From Nymphaea colorata (taxonomy: Eukaryota > Streptophyta > Magnoliopsida > Nymphaeales > Nymphaeaceae): a stretch of DNA of 35,729 bases. The notes under the pieces were generated by a model. The model did not search any database and had not been told where the DNA came from. It saw only the letters and a program-made list of their open reading frames with translations. Made by a program: the position numbers and the translations under genes. Numbering within the stretch: the stretch's first letter is position 1; each line of letters starts with the position of its first letter. Positions 22,270 to 32,969 of the stretch are shown here, piece after piece. The DNA is taken from assembly GCF_008831285.2 (NCBI RefSeq), contig NW_022205056.1, forward strand, positions 1-35,729, given 5' to 3'.

Positions 22270-22579
22270 ACTTCCTACATGAAAAAGGATGAAAAGTAGT
22301 AGAAACTTGTTATTTTGCTTGAGGAGTCATATTTAGCACTTGGTAAGTCCTATAAAAAAGACGTCAATTGCTTCTGATGTAACAGATTTGGATTTTTTCT
22401 GGTTGTCATGGTGTTCATAATTCCTGTTCTTCCATAGCCACCATATTGCCATGGGAAACACAATATTCCAACTTCACATACGTATTTTGATTTGAGCCTT
22501 TTTATTCCACCTCTTAAGTCTGCGTCTGTGCCACCAAGTCTGCAAGTTTAATATCAAGGATGATTGAACTGTCATATAA
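22270..22579 (-). mobile_element. LINE-like fragment (zinc-binding to RNase H linker)
   Basis: The minus strand reads LQTWWHRRRLKRWNKKAQIK, one stop, then SWNIVFPMAIWWLWKNRNYE. The pattern 'P.AI.W.(I/L)WK.RN' is the hallmark of the segment after the reverse-transcriptase zinc-binding domain in plant LINEs. Only about 80 residues are visible, and the rest of the element is absent. It is confined between the two D repeats. Confidence 0.5.
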
Positions 22580-22793
22580 TGTATATTAATGGTTCTATTC
22601 AACAGGGTGGCTCCTTTTTTTTTGGCTTGTCTTCCACTGAAAGTGAAATGTGCTGGAAGAAAGAAACAAAGTGACAGCTCATGCCCTTTGAGTCCTCTTG
22701 CATGTAGAAATAGAGACAAAGAGAGGGAGAGAGGAAAAGAGATGGGAATTACATGTTTTATTATTATTTTAAATAGTAGTTTGTGCTGCCGAG
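22580..22793 (+). repeat. direct repeat D, copy 2
   Basis: Counterpart of 21891-22092, in the same orientation and 689 bases downstream. The open frames overlapping it on both strands (about 70-80 codons) are not conserved in copy 1 and are not taken as genes. Confidence 0.75.
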
Positions 22794-23049
22794 TGGGAGA
22801 GAGAAATTAGTTAAACTGGCACCCCCAAGTAATTTTATAGGAAATGGAACATAGATTAAACAATGTGCAAACTGTTAAGCTCAAAGAAATAAGACACAAA
22901 AATACAATTGGCCTCATAGATGGCTCATTGTTTGAAATTATTGGGTTGTACAAAAGGGTGAGCAATAAGCCGAGTACTGTTTGCACCCCACCCCTTTCTC
23001 AAAGGGGGTCGAAATGCGAATCAGCAAAGTTCTTTTAAAATTGCGGTTT
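22794..23049. other. unassigned stretch before the GC-richer island
   Basis: A 64-codon open frame (22844-23038) shows no recognisable domain. Bases 22980-23005 contain a near-palindrome 'cccctttctcaaaggggg'. Nothing else was seen. Confidence 0.4.
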
Positions 23050-26000
23050 TGAAGAAAATATTTCAAGAGAAAGGGATCCGCCCATCGGTACGAGGTCCAA
23101 CCGTCCCTGCCACCTTTAACAGGGGTAATTGGACCAAGGATGAAGGATCACTTGCATCATGCACGAGTTATTGATGCAAATCCTATATGCATGTGCATTG
23201 AGATTTTGGATTCCAGAACCAAAATTCATTTTGAATAAGTGACTTGAACTTGTTTTGAAAATGAATTTGGAGATTGGAGAGTTTCCAAGTTAACCATAAC
23301 GAGGCCAGCCAGCAGTGTGGCTGAAGGCGAGATAGGGGCCATTGCTGCGGCAGCAGGGCAGCTAACCATGCCAAAGGTGTCGACCACAGTGCCCACGCGT
23401 GTTGGGTCAAGAGCACGCGAGTGGGTGGCACCACAAGGCACCTAGGCGAGGTTGAAGGACCAACTCTTGGATTCCCTTTAGGCAACACTCATGTGGCTGC
23501 AGTGGAAGGTGAGCGTGGAGCAGCAAAGGCTGAAAGGAGAGAGTCTGGCTAGAGCTGAGTTCCGTGGAGATTGAAGATCAGAATAGTGGACCACAACTCG
23601 GTTTAGGCCAGATCAAAGAGGATGTCGAAATGTTTACCAAAACAACAGAGCAGCCTAGGGCGAACCTAGGTAAGTTACCCCTTGGATTCACAAGTCTGAG
23701 ATCTTTTGGAGTGGTCGCAAATGGATCAACATCCGCACCCATGTTTGATTTGCTTTAGCACCTTGTTTTAGTTGCTTTTGTAACGTCTCAGTTTGAGGCA
23801 CTTAGAATCGTTTTGCATTTTTCTCATCTCAGGTTAGAGCTTTAGAACCGAGACACTTTTGATGTATATAAGTCTTGTACAAAGGGGAAACCCTAAACAC
23901 ATTTTATGCCAATGAAGAATTGACAATCGTTTTCACTCTCCTCCGCGTGGGGATTGTCTTCTCCACTTGTTCTCAACGGACGGTGGCCAGAGCTCTTCTC
24001 CAACCCCAACCGGCATGGTCGGAGCTCTTGTTTCACCCATGGGCTTCATCTTTCTCTTCATCTTCTCTCTATTAAAGTCCTTTATTCCATAGCTGAGCGG
24101 ATTCAAGGTTGTAGATCTCGTGAAGGGGCTACCAGCAACCTCCTTTAATGGTTCTTCATACCACCTATGTATCCCAACCAGCAAGGTATTATACAATCCA
24201 CGGTGCATTCATCCTAACCACAAGGACGTTTAGAGGCTGGGATTGATCTATGGGAAGGCTGCATAGGAGAATGATGTTCAACACTTGGGTGATTTCTTCC
24301 TATGTAGCATCGACGACCGGCATCCTTTGAAGATAGGCAAGTACCCGTTCTCCCCTTGGTACTTCCATTTGAAGGTTGTTTTATACATCTGAATGAACTA
24401 GCCCTAAGGCACACGATCTGGCCCATCTTGCATGGTCCATGGGTTTTAAAATGGCAAAACTAGTTGTAGATCCTAGATCGGGTGAAGGAAGAAGCTTCTT
24501 AGGGATGACGCGGTTCTATCCTTTCCACGGGGCAGTTCTACATCGGAATCTTAAGGCTGAACCCTGAGTTTGATCGAGACATCTCTAACCACCGACAGCC
24601 CTCATTCAACATTTGTAGTGGAAAAGACATTCGGGAGAAAGGTGTCATTTGACGGCCATCGAGATCCTATTCTTCAGTTGGATCTAAGCTGCTGGAACCG
24701 CCACAGCCACAGCTAGAACAAGGGGCAGGTTCCAACAAAACTGGTGTGTGAAGTCATGCATATCAGTTTGGACGCCCATTAGTTACTAGTGTCTTGGCCT
24801 AGTTTGGCTGGAATCAGAGGAGTATCGGTGGAGCTGTGCGTGACGGATGAAGACCGGCTGTGCATCGGCAACTTTCTGGCCACACCTCACCAAAACAGCT
24901 AGCCGTTGCCCCAAAAACATTCTAGGATTGTCCATGGATTATAACCACCATATTCTCTTAAGGTGTAATTTGTAAAGGGCAGTTGTGGCTTTTCATTGAG
25001 AGCTCATGCTAGGTGTTGAGAAACCCAAGCCGCCAGCCACATTTTGCAACTCTCTCGCTGCCAGAATTATTGGATGGAGCAGCCTCCCTCGAGCGCCAAC
25101 AGTCCTCTTTGTAACGGTCCACCACAAAGGCAAGTCCCCCTCTAGCGTGTCCCACTCCTATGCATTCCAAAAAGGTAGGAGCCAGCCACCTCCACGCGCT
25201 TCCCCTTTTCCCACTTTCCATAACCGCCCTGAGATCCTAGCCCTGATCTCTTAGCTCCAAAACAAGAAACCTTCCATGCGCCATTACCCCTTGCCATATC
25301 CAACCCTTCATTCCCCCACGCGCTTTCCAATTTCTCCACGTGCCATACCTTTCCATAACGGCCCCTCGTCCTTCCTATCCATTACGCTCAACTCTCTTGC
25401 CATAATCCGCGGCCACTTCATCACTAGCCGTTGCCAATGTGAGACTTTCCTAAAGTAGAGGAAGTGTCGCCACCCTGCGCCAACCGACCCTAACACCTAA
25501 TCATCCATCATTCCCATCCTACCCTTGCCCTTTAGACCTAACCTCACTGCATGCCACCTACATATTAGTCATACCCGAACCTACCTCTCTTAACCACAAC
25601 CGAGCCTAGCATTTGGTCGAGCCCAGACAAGGTCACATCAGACCCAGCTCAGCTCAACCCACACAAGACCCTCCTACTTATCCTCACAAAGGCGGACCTA
25701 TCCTCTATGGCAAAATCAAGGAGCGCCTTCACCTTCGAGGCAACCGAGCCTCTATCCACTGGAGCCTACTCATCACCAGCAAGGAGTGCCGTAGCCGAGA
25801 AGGCGACCCCTCTCGTATTCCAGCAGCAATCGGCAGAAGCTTTCACTTCCCTCGTCCAGGTGGGCCGAGTCCTTCATCCTCGGTTGCTGAAATACTCGAA
25901 GGCAGCACCAAGCTGCCGGTTCTCACCTGAGTCCTTTACTGCCCTAAGTCGGGACTGACTGGCAGGTATACTTCTTCCCTCCGTATAACAATGGGATTCT

Positions 26001-26530
26001 TTGGGTCTTTTGCTTTATACCCGGCAATAGCCTTGGCATCCACAGTGGTACCTTGGAGGCACAAGTGCCGAAAACATGACCGTGGGCTGCCTGACCACCT
26101 ACGGGCTTGGGTATGGTTTGGCCGTCCTAGGCATGTATGACAGGATGTGTTGCATGTGCATGCTTGAATGGTTTGTTGAGTGAGGAGAGATATTCATGTA
26201 TTGATCGCGCTTGTACTAGCCTCACAACCTTCTAGCAATTTGTAGTAGGTTCAAGCTTTTGGGAGGGTAACCTCTCCTGTATTTTACTTCCCAAGGATTT
26301 TTGAGCCGGGGTTGCTGTCCGGCTGGGTATTCATCTTGTAAATAACTTGTTTTTAGTTTTGTCCAACGGCTCTTCCGAGAGATCATGGGGAGGATCGGCA
26401 TCTGGCAGAGGTCTTGGTCGATGCCGGGTCTCGTCCTAACAGGTACCCAGCCCATATTGAGTCGGGGCCAAGGGCAGCCTTTTGACCCTAGGGCCGACCC
26501 AATAAATACTTTCCTCGTAAGACCTGTTTT
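23050..26530. other. GC-richer island, probable remnant of a non-coding LTR retroelement
   Basis: Base composition changes visibly here: the block is near half G+C, while both sides are strongly AT-rich. No retrotransposon protein is recognisable in any frame; the many overlapping open frames of 60-105 codons on both strands are what GC-rich DNA gives by chance. LTR-like touches are a TATA box (gatgtatataag, about 23861-23872) followed by 'ggggaaaccctaaacac' and an AATGAAGAATTGAC-type leader, and a weak match to the tRNA-Met primer-binding site (tggaatcagagg, 24809-24820; consensus tggtatcagagc). At the far end, 26220-26530 also has LTR-like text. A large, old element without coding capacity is the best guess. 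Alternatives are a gene-rich DNA transfer or a degenerate gene. Confidence 0.4.
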
Positions 26531-27487
26531 AGCAAAAGAAGTGAAGTATGCAACTTTAGTTTGAAAGCGGAGAGTGCTTCAGTACATAATGGATCCTTCA
26601 TGTCCCTTTTCAACAGTACCAAGGAGTAATCAGTCATGACATAATCAAGATGGTTGAACTTTTCTTTGGAATAAGAAGAATGGTGAAGAAGTTTAATAGC
26701 ACTGTGATTGTCCTGATTCTCAAGATAAAAGGAGCTACAAGTGTACAGCAGTAGTGACCTATTTCCCCATGTAACTTCTTATATAAGGTCATTTCAAAGT
26801 GCTCGATGGAGGGAAAGTAGGATAAAAAGGAAAAGAATAGAAAGGAAAAGAAAGGAATTGTGGAGAAAGGGAGAGGAAACAAAATGAAAGGAAATGAATT
26901 GTTCAAACCATGCTTCTTTAGACTGCATTATGGAAAAAAAAAGAAAGAATTTAAGTTGAAGAAAGAATTTAAGTTGGTTTCAATAAGACCCCAAACACAC
27001 TAGAACTTATTATGCAAGTAAAATATATTTGATTTAATTATACGGCTGGATTCCAGGGTTTGGATAAACCTATTTTATATGTAGCATAACGTTACTATAT
27101 ATATATATATATATATATGTTTTACTTAAATGACTTTTAAATAATTTATCACCTTAAAAATTAATAATGAAAGATAAACTTTAGCAATGGAGTACTTAAT
27201 GTAAAAGGCCAAGCAAACCAAATATGTTTATGACCTGAGGGTTTAGCTATGCAACCATTAAAATGTGTGAAGGCCTTCATCCAAGAAATCCATTGATTTC
27301 CTACATCCTACTGATAGGGACCCTTAAATAACTTGATAAGATACAATAATGGTTTCCATAAATTATTTCTTACCATTCATACTTGCATCTCATCAATGAT
27401 TTCCAATTTTGATTGCAAATTGAAAATGTCATGCTATCGTTTAACAAGTAAAGTCCAGTTTTTCATGCGAATGGAACTAATAGATAG
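26531..27487. other. unassigned AT-rich stretch
   Basis: No gene. An 18-base tandem pair (aagaaagaatttaagttg, twice) lies at 26942-26978, a purine-rich run at 26815-26900, and a TA tract at 27094-27118. The end 'aagaccccaaacaca' near 26985-26999 resembles a Tourist-type MITE tip, but its partner was not found. Confidence 0.5.
27094..27118. repeat. (AT)n microsatellite
   Basis: About twelve AT units in AT-rich non-coding DNA. Confidence 0.95.
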
Positions 27488-27497
27488 GGAGACCACC

Positions 27498-27668
27498 AGT
27501 GTCAGAGCTAGAAATTTCTGATTGAGGGCATTCTGAGTTTAAATTTTAAACTTGAAGGGGCACTCATATGAAAAAAAAAAACTAAATTCAATTATGTTTA
27601 CATATGTAAATAAGGAAAATTTGTAGGCTGATGTCGGTAATTGCCCACACCAGATGTAGCTCTGCCAC
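27498..27668. mobile_element. hAT-like MITE with clear target-site duplication
   Basis: The ends are inverted: the left reads agtgtcagagctag, and the right, reverse-complemented, reads gtggcagagctac. Both sides carry the direct repeat ggagaccacc (27488-27497 and 27669-27678). It is ten bases long, which fits an 8-bp hAT duplication plus two bases shared with the ends. The 171-bp element is AT-rich inside, has an A11 run, and encodes nothing. Its ends resemble the MITE at 12160, suggesting one broad family. The perfect duplication points to a fairly recent insertion. Confidence 0.75.
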
Positions 27669-27678
27669 GGAGACCACC

Positions 27679-28375
27679 TCGAGCCACAGATTACTGATTA
27701 CCTCTTCATGTTTCACCACATGGAAATTGCAGTTGTCATTTGTCATACCATAAAAATATTTTGGAGATGAATGTTTCAGTTTGTTTGACTATCTTGGAAG
27801 GCTTGAAGTGAACAGATGAGGAATTGTGGCTGCTGGAAGAAAAAACATGCTTTTTGAGAGTGACCCTAGCACCATTAATAGCCATTATTTGGAATTTGCA
27901 ATTGCTTTTGAATTTTGACAATGACACTCTGAGCAGTAGTGATAATATCAGGAATTTGATGTGAAAGCATGGATGCCTCATTGTGGCCTACTCCTTTTGA
28001 ACATTGAAGAAGGTGAGCCTGCATATGCTGGTGAGGACGTTCCACTTGAAGGGGATGAAGACAATGAAGCAAAATGAGTTTGAATATTATAATAAAGGTG
28101 AAGAAGATGAATAGATAGGTTGCTATTTTAATTGTTTGATAATATGATGTAAAAACAGTAAAACATATATTGTAAGTCTTTAAGACCTCAATTTTTATCA
28201 TCTTAATCATGTCATTATCATTATGTCCATAGATGAAGATTTATGAATATTTATTATGTGTGTGATATTGTAATGAGTTCTTTTATATAGAAAACATTTT
28301 TCTAGATTTTTTCTGAATTATCTCTATTTTAGGATTTTTTTAGTTGCTAACAAATTACAAAAATAAATTTACAAT
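27679..28375. other. unassigned stretch with a possible minus-strand exon piece
   Basis: On the minus strand, 28055-27893 is open and reads QVERPHQHMQAHLLQCSKGV and on to IPDIITTAQSVIVKIQKQL, preceded by a pyrimidine-rich tract with an 'ccccttcaag' acceptor-like end. The protein family is not recognised. A stop follows at about 27890. The rest is AT-rich, and no other signal was seen. Confidence 0.3.
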
Positions 28376-28821
28376 ATGCTTACAATCCTTACCATACAAT
28401 ATGCTTACAAGACCCTCAAAAGAGCAGTTGTCAGGGGGCTGGCAAAAATTGAGCAGGAAAATAAAGCTACTACTGTCAGGGAGGTTGTTCCATATGAAGA
28501 ATTGATATGGAAATTTGGTGCAGAAAGGCAAGAAATTGTAGGTGGATGGGTTGATAGAAATCCGGTTGTTTCCAAGTCGTACTTCAAATAGAAATTAATT
28601 TTTAATAATGATTAATTTTAACATTTAATTAAGAACTTTATTTTGATTTGCAGGTTGGGAAGGCATGAAAGGAAAAGAAAATATGGATGAAGTTGGTACT
28701 TAATTAAGAACTTTATTTTGATTTGCAGGCAGAGAAGGCACGAAAGGAAAAGAAAATGTGGATGAAGTTGAAGCTATGGCTAGCAGATAATAAAATCTTG
28801 GAAGTGTCTGACAATGAATAG
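28376..28821 (+). pseudogene. possible two-exon gene remnant of unknown family
   Basis: A 71-codon frame (28376-28591) is protein-like: its last two thirds read GLAKIEQENKATTVREVVPY, ELIWKFGAERQEIVGGWVDR and NPVVSKSYFK before TAG. A pyrimidine-rich tract and 'gatttgcag' acceptor follow, then a second open segment (28729-28821) reading AEKARKEKKMWMKLKLWLAD and ending in TAG after SDNE. Together they look like the last two exons of a gene. However, no GT donor follows SYFK (the sequence is 'aaatagaaatt'), and the acceptor region is duplicated. I cannot name the family. A decayed gene end or a captured exon pair are both possible. Confidence 0.35.
28626..28770 (+). repeat. 75-bp tandem duplication covering an intron 3' end and exon start
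   Basis: Bases 28626-28700 and 28701-28770 are two copies at exactly 75-base spacing. Each holds 'taattaagaactttattttgatttgcag' (acceptor AG ending at 28653 and 28728) and the following 'ggcatgaaaggaaaag' / 'ggcacgaaaggaaaag' exon-like sequence. The second copy stays open for 30 codons. The first contains a stop soon after the acceptor. A plain local duplication explains it. Confidence 0.85.
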
Positions 28822-29202
28822 CCATCTTTTTTTTTCTTAGTCAGACCAGAAAAATTATGTTATCAATTAAACATTTTCATGATTTGGGTCAAATGACTCA
28901 TAAATTGAATGTTTCTTTGGTAAATGATCGCCATGGGCCGACCCAACTAGCATTCAATCGACCCTATTTTTTGTGTTAAGACTGAACCAATTAAAAAAAT
29001 CAGTACATTCTATGAGATCTTTCCTAGCGTCAGTTAGCAAGATCCTAAATAAAATGTACTTATTTCACCATCGAAAAATAAATAATGAATCATGACAAGT
29101 TTAGAAGATCAGCACATATAACTGTGCAAGGTCAACTGTAGACATAGATAATGTCTGTTATTTGTAGGGTCAGGTTAGGCATCTTTCCAGATAGAAAGAT
29201 GC

Positions 29203-29474
29203 TAGATAATGTTATCAGATGAGTAAAATGAAAAGCCTGGAAGTATGATAAATAGTTGGCAAAATCATCATTCACTATTGCCGCAAGATAAATAGTTGGT
29301 ACTTTTTTAATGACAGGTTTTTAATTTTTAAGGACCAGTCAAGATCCAGCATTCAATAGATATGATCAGTATATATATATATATATATATTCAGCCATAT
29401 CACATTCACCCACTTAACGGTTGAGATAAAGATGCAGAGAAAGAAAGTGTAAACTAATATAGACCTCATTCATT
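29203..29474 (+). repeat. repeat P, copy 1 (upstream of the protease pseudogene)
   Basis: It aligns with 34825-35152: 'agataatgttatcagatga', 'ggaagt.tgataaata', 'actattgc.gcaag', 'aatgaca..tttttaattttt', 'gaccagtca..atccag', then a TA tract, 'ggttgaga' and 'taaactaat'. Identity is moderate (about 75 percent in the first 170 bases) and falls afterwards. It ends about 30 bases before the readable protease sequence, so it may contain the old promoter. Confidence 0.75.
29370..29391. repeat. (TA)n microsatellite
   Basis: About eleven TA units inside repeat P copy 1; the tract is conserved in position in copy 2 (34973-34985). Confidence 0.95.
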
Positions 29475-29502
29475 GAGACTCATCTCTGTCACCTCTCTAT
29501 GA

Positions 29503-30655
29503 CCCTTTATCCACTCTAGCTCTACGAGCGAAGCAGTGGCTCTGTCCTCCCACTGCAATGCTTCGCGGTTTGCCAATACCACCAGCATGATCTCCAGCCC
29601 AGTGATGCCAGGCTTCGGCTAGTATCTCATGAAACTCTCACTTGGTACACCATCCCACCTCTACTGGGCCACTCTCGTCACTGTTAGCGACCTCATATGG
29701 ATGATGTGCTGTCCTTGTGACTCCCGCTCCGGCCAAACAACAATGTTTGATCCACTTCAGTCATCCACCTACAAGAGCCAGACCTGCTCTGCAAGCTCTT
29801 GCATGGAACTGCCCATTCATGGTTGCACTATCAACCAACTTTGTGGATTCATATATTCCTATGAAGACAAATCCTTCATAGAAGTGATACTGGCCTCGGA
29901 AACGCTCTTGTTTGACAATGGTGCTGGCACCGTCAAGCTTCCAGAAATTGTCTCTGGTTGTGTTCATCAGGATGGCCCTCCTAATCCCTCCTTGCTTGAA
30001 GTTCCTGACCTTGTTGGCCTCGGAGGTGGTCCTCTCTCACTTGTAAATCAGATTGGCTCTTCTATTGATGATAAATTTGCCTACTGTCTTCCTCCCAATA
30101 GCAATGAAATCACGTCAGACAGCTCAAATCCAGTAAGGACGCAGAGTTTCAGGCCAGGAAGGGTTCAAGAAATGCCGATGGCACCAGGTGGTCCTCAAGG
30201 CACGTATTATGTGCTCAACCTAATTGACATAAGCATTGGAAACAACAGACTCAACATACAATTTGGTGGTGCACAGATGACTGCATTGTTGGAGATGCCA
30301 GATCGATCATTATAGACTCGGGTACCACACTGACTTATCTTGCAAAGATGTGTACGATCAAGTCGCAAATGCGGTGGCTAACGTCATAAACCATGAATGC
30401 TTCTATCCAGCTAAACAGGATTATCTGTGTCACCATGTAGAGAATAATGGTGATCCATATGAAGGGTTGCCGGAGATGACCTTTCATTCGCATCCATATG
30501 TAGAATAATGGTGATCCATATATAGTTTCTATTGTGATGATCTCTGTATTGGTCTACTATTGGCAGCTTTGGACGCTGCTTAATTGTGTTTTATGTCAAT
30601 GGAAGATCTGAGCGTCATGTAGTCGATGTTGTTAGTTTTCCATGTACAATAAATG
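29503..30655 (+). pseudogene. nepenthesin-like aspartic protease (A1 family) pseudogene
   Basis: Open sequence from 29503 reads into PVMPGFG, TAG (29620-29622, where family members have Glu of 'GEYLM'), then YLMKLSLGTPSHLYW. The first catalytic motif, normally DTGSDL(I/L)W, is VTVSDLIW, so the active Asp is Val. Recognisable parts follow: FDPLQSSTYK, CSASSC, VSGCVHQDG, GLGGGPLSLVNQIG, FAYCLPP and a TYYVLNLIDISIG segment. The second motif IIIDSGTTLTYL is intact but in a shifted frame (30313-30348), and another shift leads to DVYDQVANAVANVI. It stops at VE near 30508. A possible C-terminal trace (IGSFGR..IVFY) lies at 30559-30655. Such secreted or vacuolar proteases are often intronless, as here. 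Confidence 0.88.
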
Positions 30656-32167
30656 TATGTGTTTCTTTTAAGGATGTTTTCCCCTCCGTTTAAGCGTTAA
30701 GGTTAAGTTATATATGTCTACATGGCAATTATGAATATTATCTAGGCTTTGACAGTGCTGATACTCACAATTCTGTTGCTAATAGGTAATCGTGACAGCT
30801 AAAACTCCACCACTACAAGTCCCGTTGCCTACACTATTACGGATGAAATGGCCATGGTGTGTTGGTTGAATTTGTTGCGACATAAGCTGTTTTAGGTAAG
30901 CATAATGGCCACGGAATGTGCCAACACTTTGACATGAAATTTTGTGATGCATAACACAATGTGCTCTTTGACTGTTGTATCTGCCACTTAACTACACAAT
31001 GTCTACGGTTTGTGTCGTTATTTCGTTAAAACTTTAATGCTGATATGCTGTGCTATGCTACATCTCTTGAAGTTAAACACGAAACCATCCAAGAACATAC
31101 TTTCATATGGCGAGACTCGCATTTATTTACTTGCAATAGACAAAAGCTGCTCATGAATTCTTAGCATCATAACGACTGTGTAGTTTCAAGAAAGCAAGAA
31201 AGCCAAAAAATTCCTTTAAAAGTAGGGTTGTTCCATCTTGCGTGAAAATTCGTCACTCTATAAGGAAAGCCATTCAATTTGACTTGTTATAAATATACAG
31301 ATAGTTAAATGATCAATTTATTATATGTTTCCCAATAACTTATTAATTTAAAAAATGATTAATTTCATATATGTTTTCTAATAATTATTCTTAAGATCAT
31401 ATCTGAAGGTTAAATTGAAAAAAATACATTGTAATCATTGCAATCTGGTTTTTATTATGTATATCGAAAGATGACAGAAGTATAAAATCAAACGAATGTG
31501 CTGCATATAATATTGCGGATGACAAAACATGTATAAATCAAACATTGTATTCATCATAAACATTATGTTGCCATGGATCAGCCGCAACCATTGTGATGAC
31601 ATGCTTTCTTACACCAAACATGTCAGACCAAAGCTAAAAAAAAGAAAAAAAAAGAAAAGAATAAAATTTAAGGGGTAGGTACATCACGTGCCCAATTAAT
31701 AATTTTCAATAATACTTGGATGACGGATTGCAGATAAAGATTATCCAGGTGAGGCCGGCGTTGACTCAAACTAAGTTGGAACTTGGGGCATATGAATCTC
31801 TAAATAATGTAAAAAATAAGATTATTCTGGTCAACTTGATATTAAAGATGCAATTATTTTTAAAAGTTTTAATATTATTTTGAGAAGTACATAAAGCAAG
31901 TTGTAACCAGAGACGGCGAATTTTGGGAATATACCAGCATTAATATTTTGGGAATTTGCTTGTGAAATATTATGATGTGACATTATATTCGTCCAAACTA
32001 CATTGCGTAATGGAATAATTGGCAGTGCAAGCGAATGCAATAGATCTTCTTTGTCAGTTACGTATCTGAATCCGATAGACTTAATAGTCTGGTTTGGTGA
32101 CCGAAATAAGATCCAATTAATAGTAGTAGGATTCTCAGATTTTTAAATAGCATAGAGAGTTGCGATT

Positions 32168-32211
<44 letters not shown>

Positions 32212-32371
32212 AGATAAAGAGAATTGAAACGAATCAGCTACCGATATGGTCATACATTCTTTTTTTTTTATTTTATGTTGCTAAAAACTTTCATAAAAGA
32301 TACATTTTGCTGTTAAAGTATGTGGTCAAGCAATTGTCACTCACAAATATATCATCTGACATATAAGTGGT
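30656..32371. other. unassigned stretch downstream of the protease pseudogene
   Basis: No gene. 'cactacaagtcccgttgcc' (30812-30830) resembles the CACTACAAG tip of CACTA transposons, but no matching opposite end was found. A 43-base tandem pair of AT-rich sequence ('aatgat.aattt.atatatgttt') lies at 31311-31390. A (TA)n(GA)n tract is listed separately. Confidence 0.5.
32168..32210. repeat. (TA)n(GA)n microsatellite
   Basis: About ten TA units are followed by about eleven GA units, the reverse complement of the arrangement at 2348 and 34019. Confidence 0.95.
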
Positions 32372-32655
32372 TAGGTGTTTTATGTATAGAAAGATTGAAT
32401 GGTGATCTAGTTGTTTGAGTCACTCAGCCATCTAACCATGACCATCTGATTTATCATAGCAGATGACTAAGAAAAAACAAAGAGAAAACAAAAAATGACA
32501 TTTTGTCGTCTAATATTTGTTTTTATATTTTCTCCATGTTTTTTTCTTAACCCTCCAATATCTGCACTAGATGGATGCCAGCTTTGGTTAAATGGCTGGG
32601 TAACTTTATAGTGAGAGTCACCATTCGACCATTTTTATACATGTATTTTGCATGA
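32372..32655. repeat. long imperfect inverted repeat (foldback element)
   Basis: The left arm (about 32372-32497) pairs with the reverse complement of the right arm (about 32515-32655). Matching blocks are gaatggtga with itself, agtcactcagccatctaacca with agttacccagccatttaacca (18 of 21), gcagat with gcagat, and taagaaaaaacaaagagaaaa with taagaaaaaaacatggagaaaa. The loop is short (about 32498-32514). Arms are roughly 130 bases with bulges. A foldback MITE is most likely. A small-RNA precursor is possible since the transcript would form one long hairpin. No target-site duplication was settled. Confidence 0.7.
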
Positions 32656-32689
32656 AACTATGGAGCGTTGAAATGAAATGAATAGATGA

Positions 32690-32737
32690 AATTATATGTA
32701 GATTGGTCTATTAATTATATGCAGATTGGTCTATTAA
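32690..32737 (+). repeat. short tandem duplication
   Basis: The 23-base unit 'attatatg.agattggtct' (plus atta) occurs twice in a row with one mismatch. Confidence 0.85.
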
Positions 32738-32969
32738 GATGCGAGTCGAATTTGTATTCCTTTAATAAGGTTGATGATATTCCTTCATAAAAAATTTTGC
32801 AGATTAAAGCTTGTTAACGCAGGTTGCTCTATATATGATCATGACTAATTTTTTCAGATATTTCCACAAGTACTGCACTTGCACCAACTGCTTTTATTTA
32901 ACTAGTCATCTCCAAGATGCAGTTAAACGATAAGAGTTGCTACTCCGTCATTTCACTTTTCCAGCCTAA

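Noticed and set aside
25613-25958. 105- and 83-codon plus-strand frames in the GC-richer island
   Set aside because: They overlap each other in different frames, and similar lengths occur on the other strand nearby, as expected in GC-rich non-coding DNA.
30812-31060. CACTA transposon end 'cactacaag'
   Set aside because: No inverse partner end and no 3-bp duplication found; nine bases are too few.
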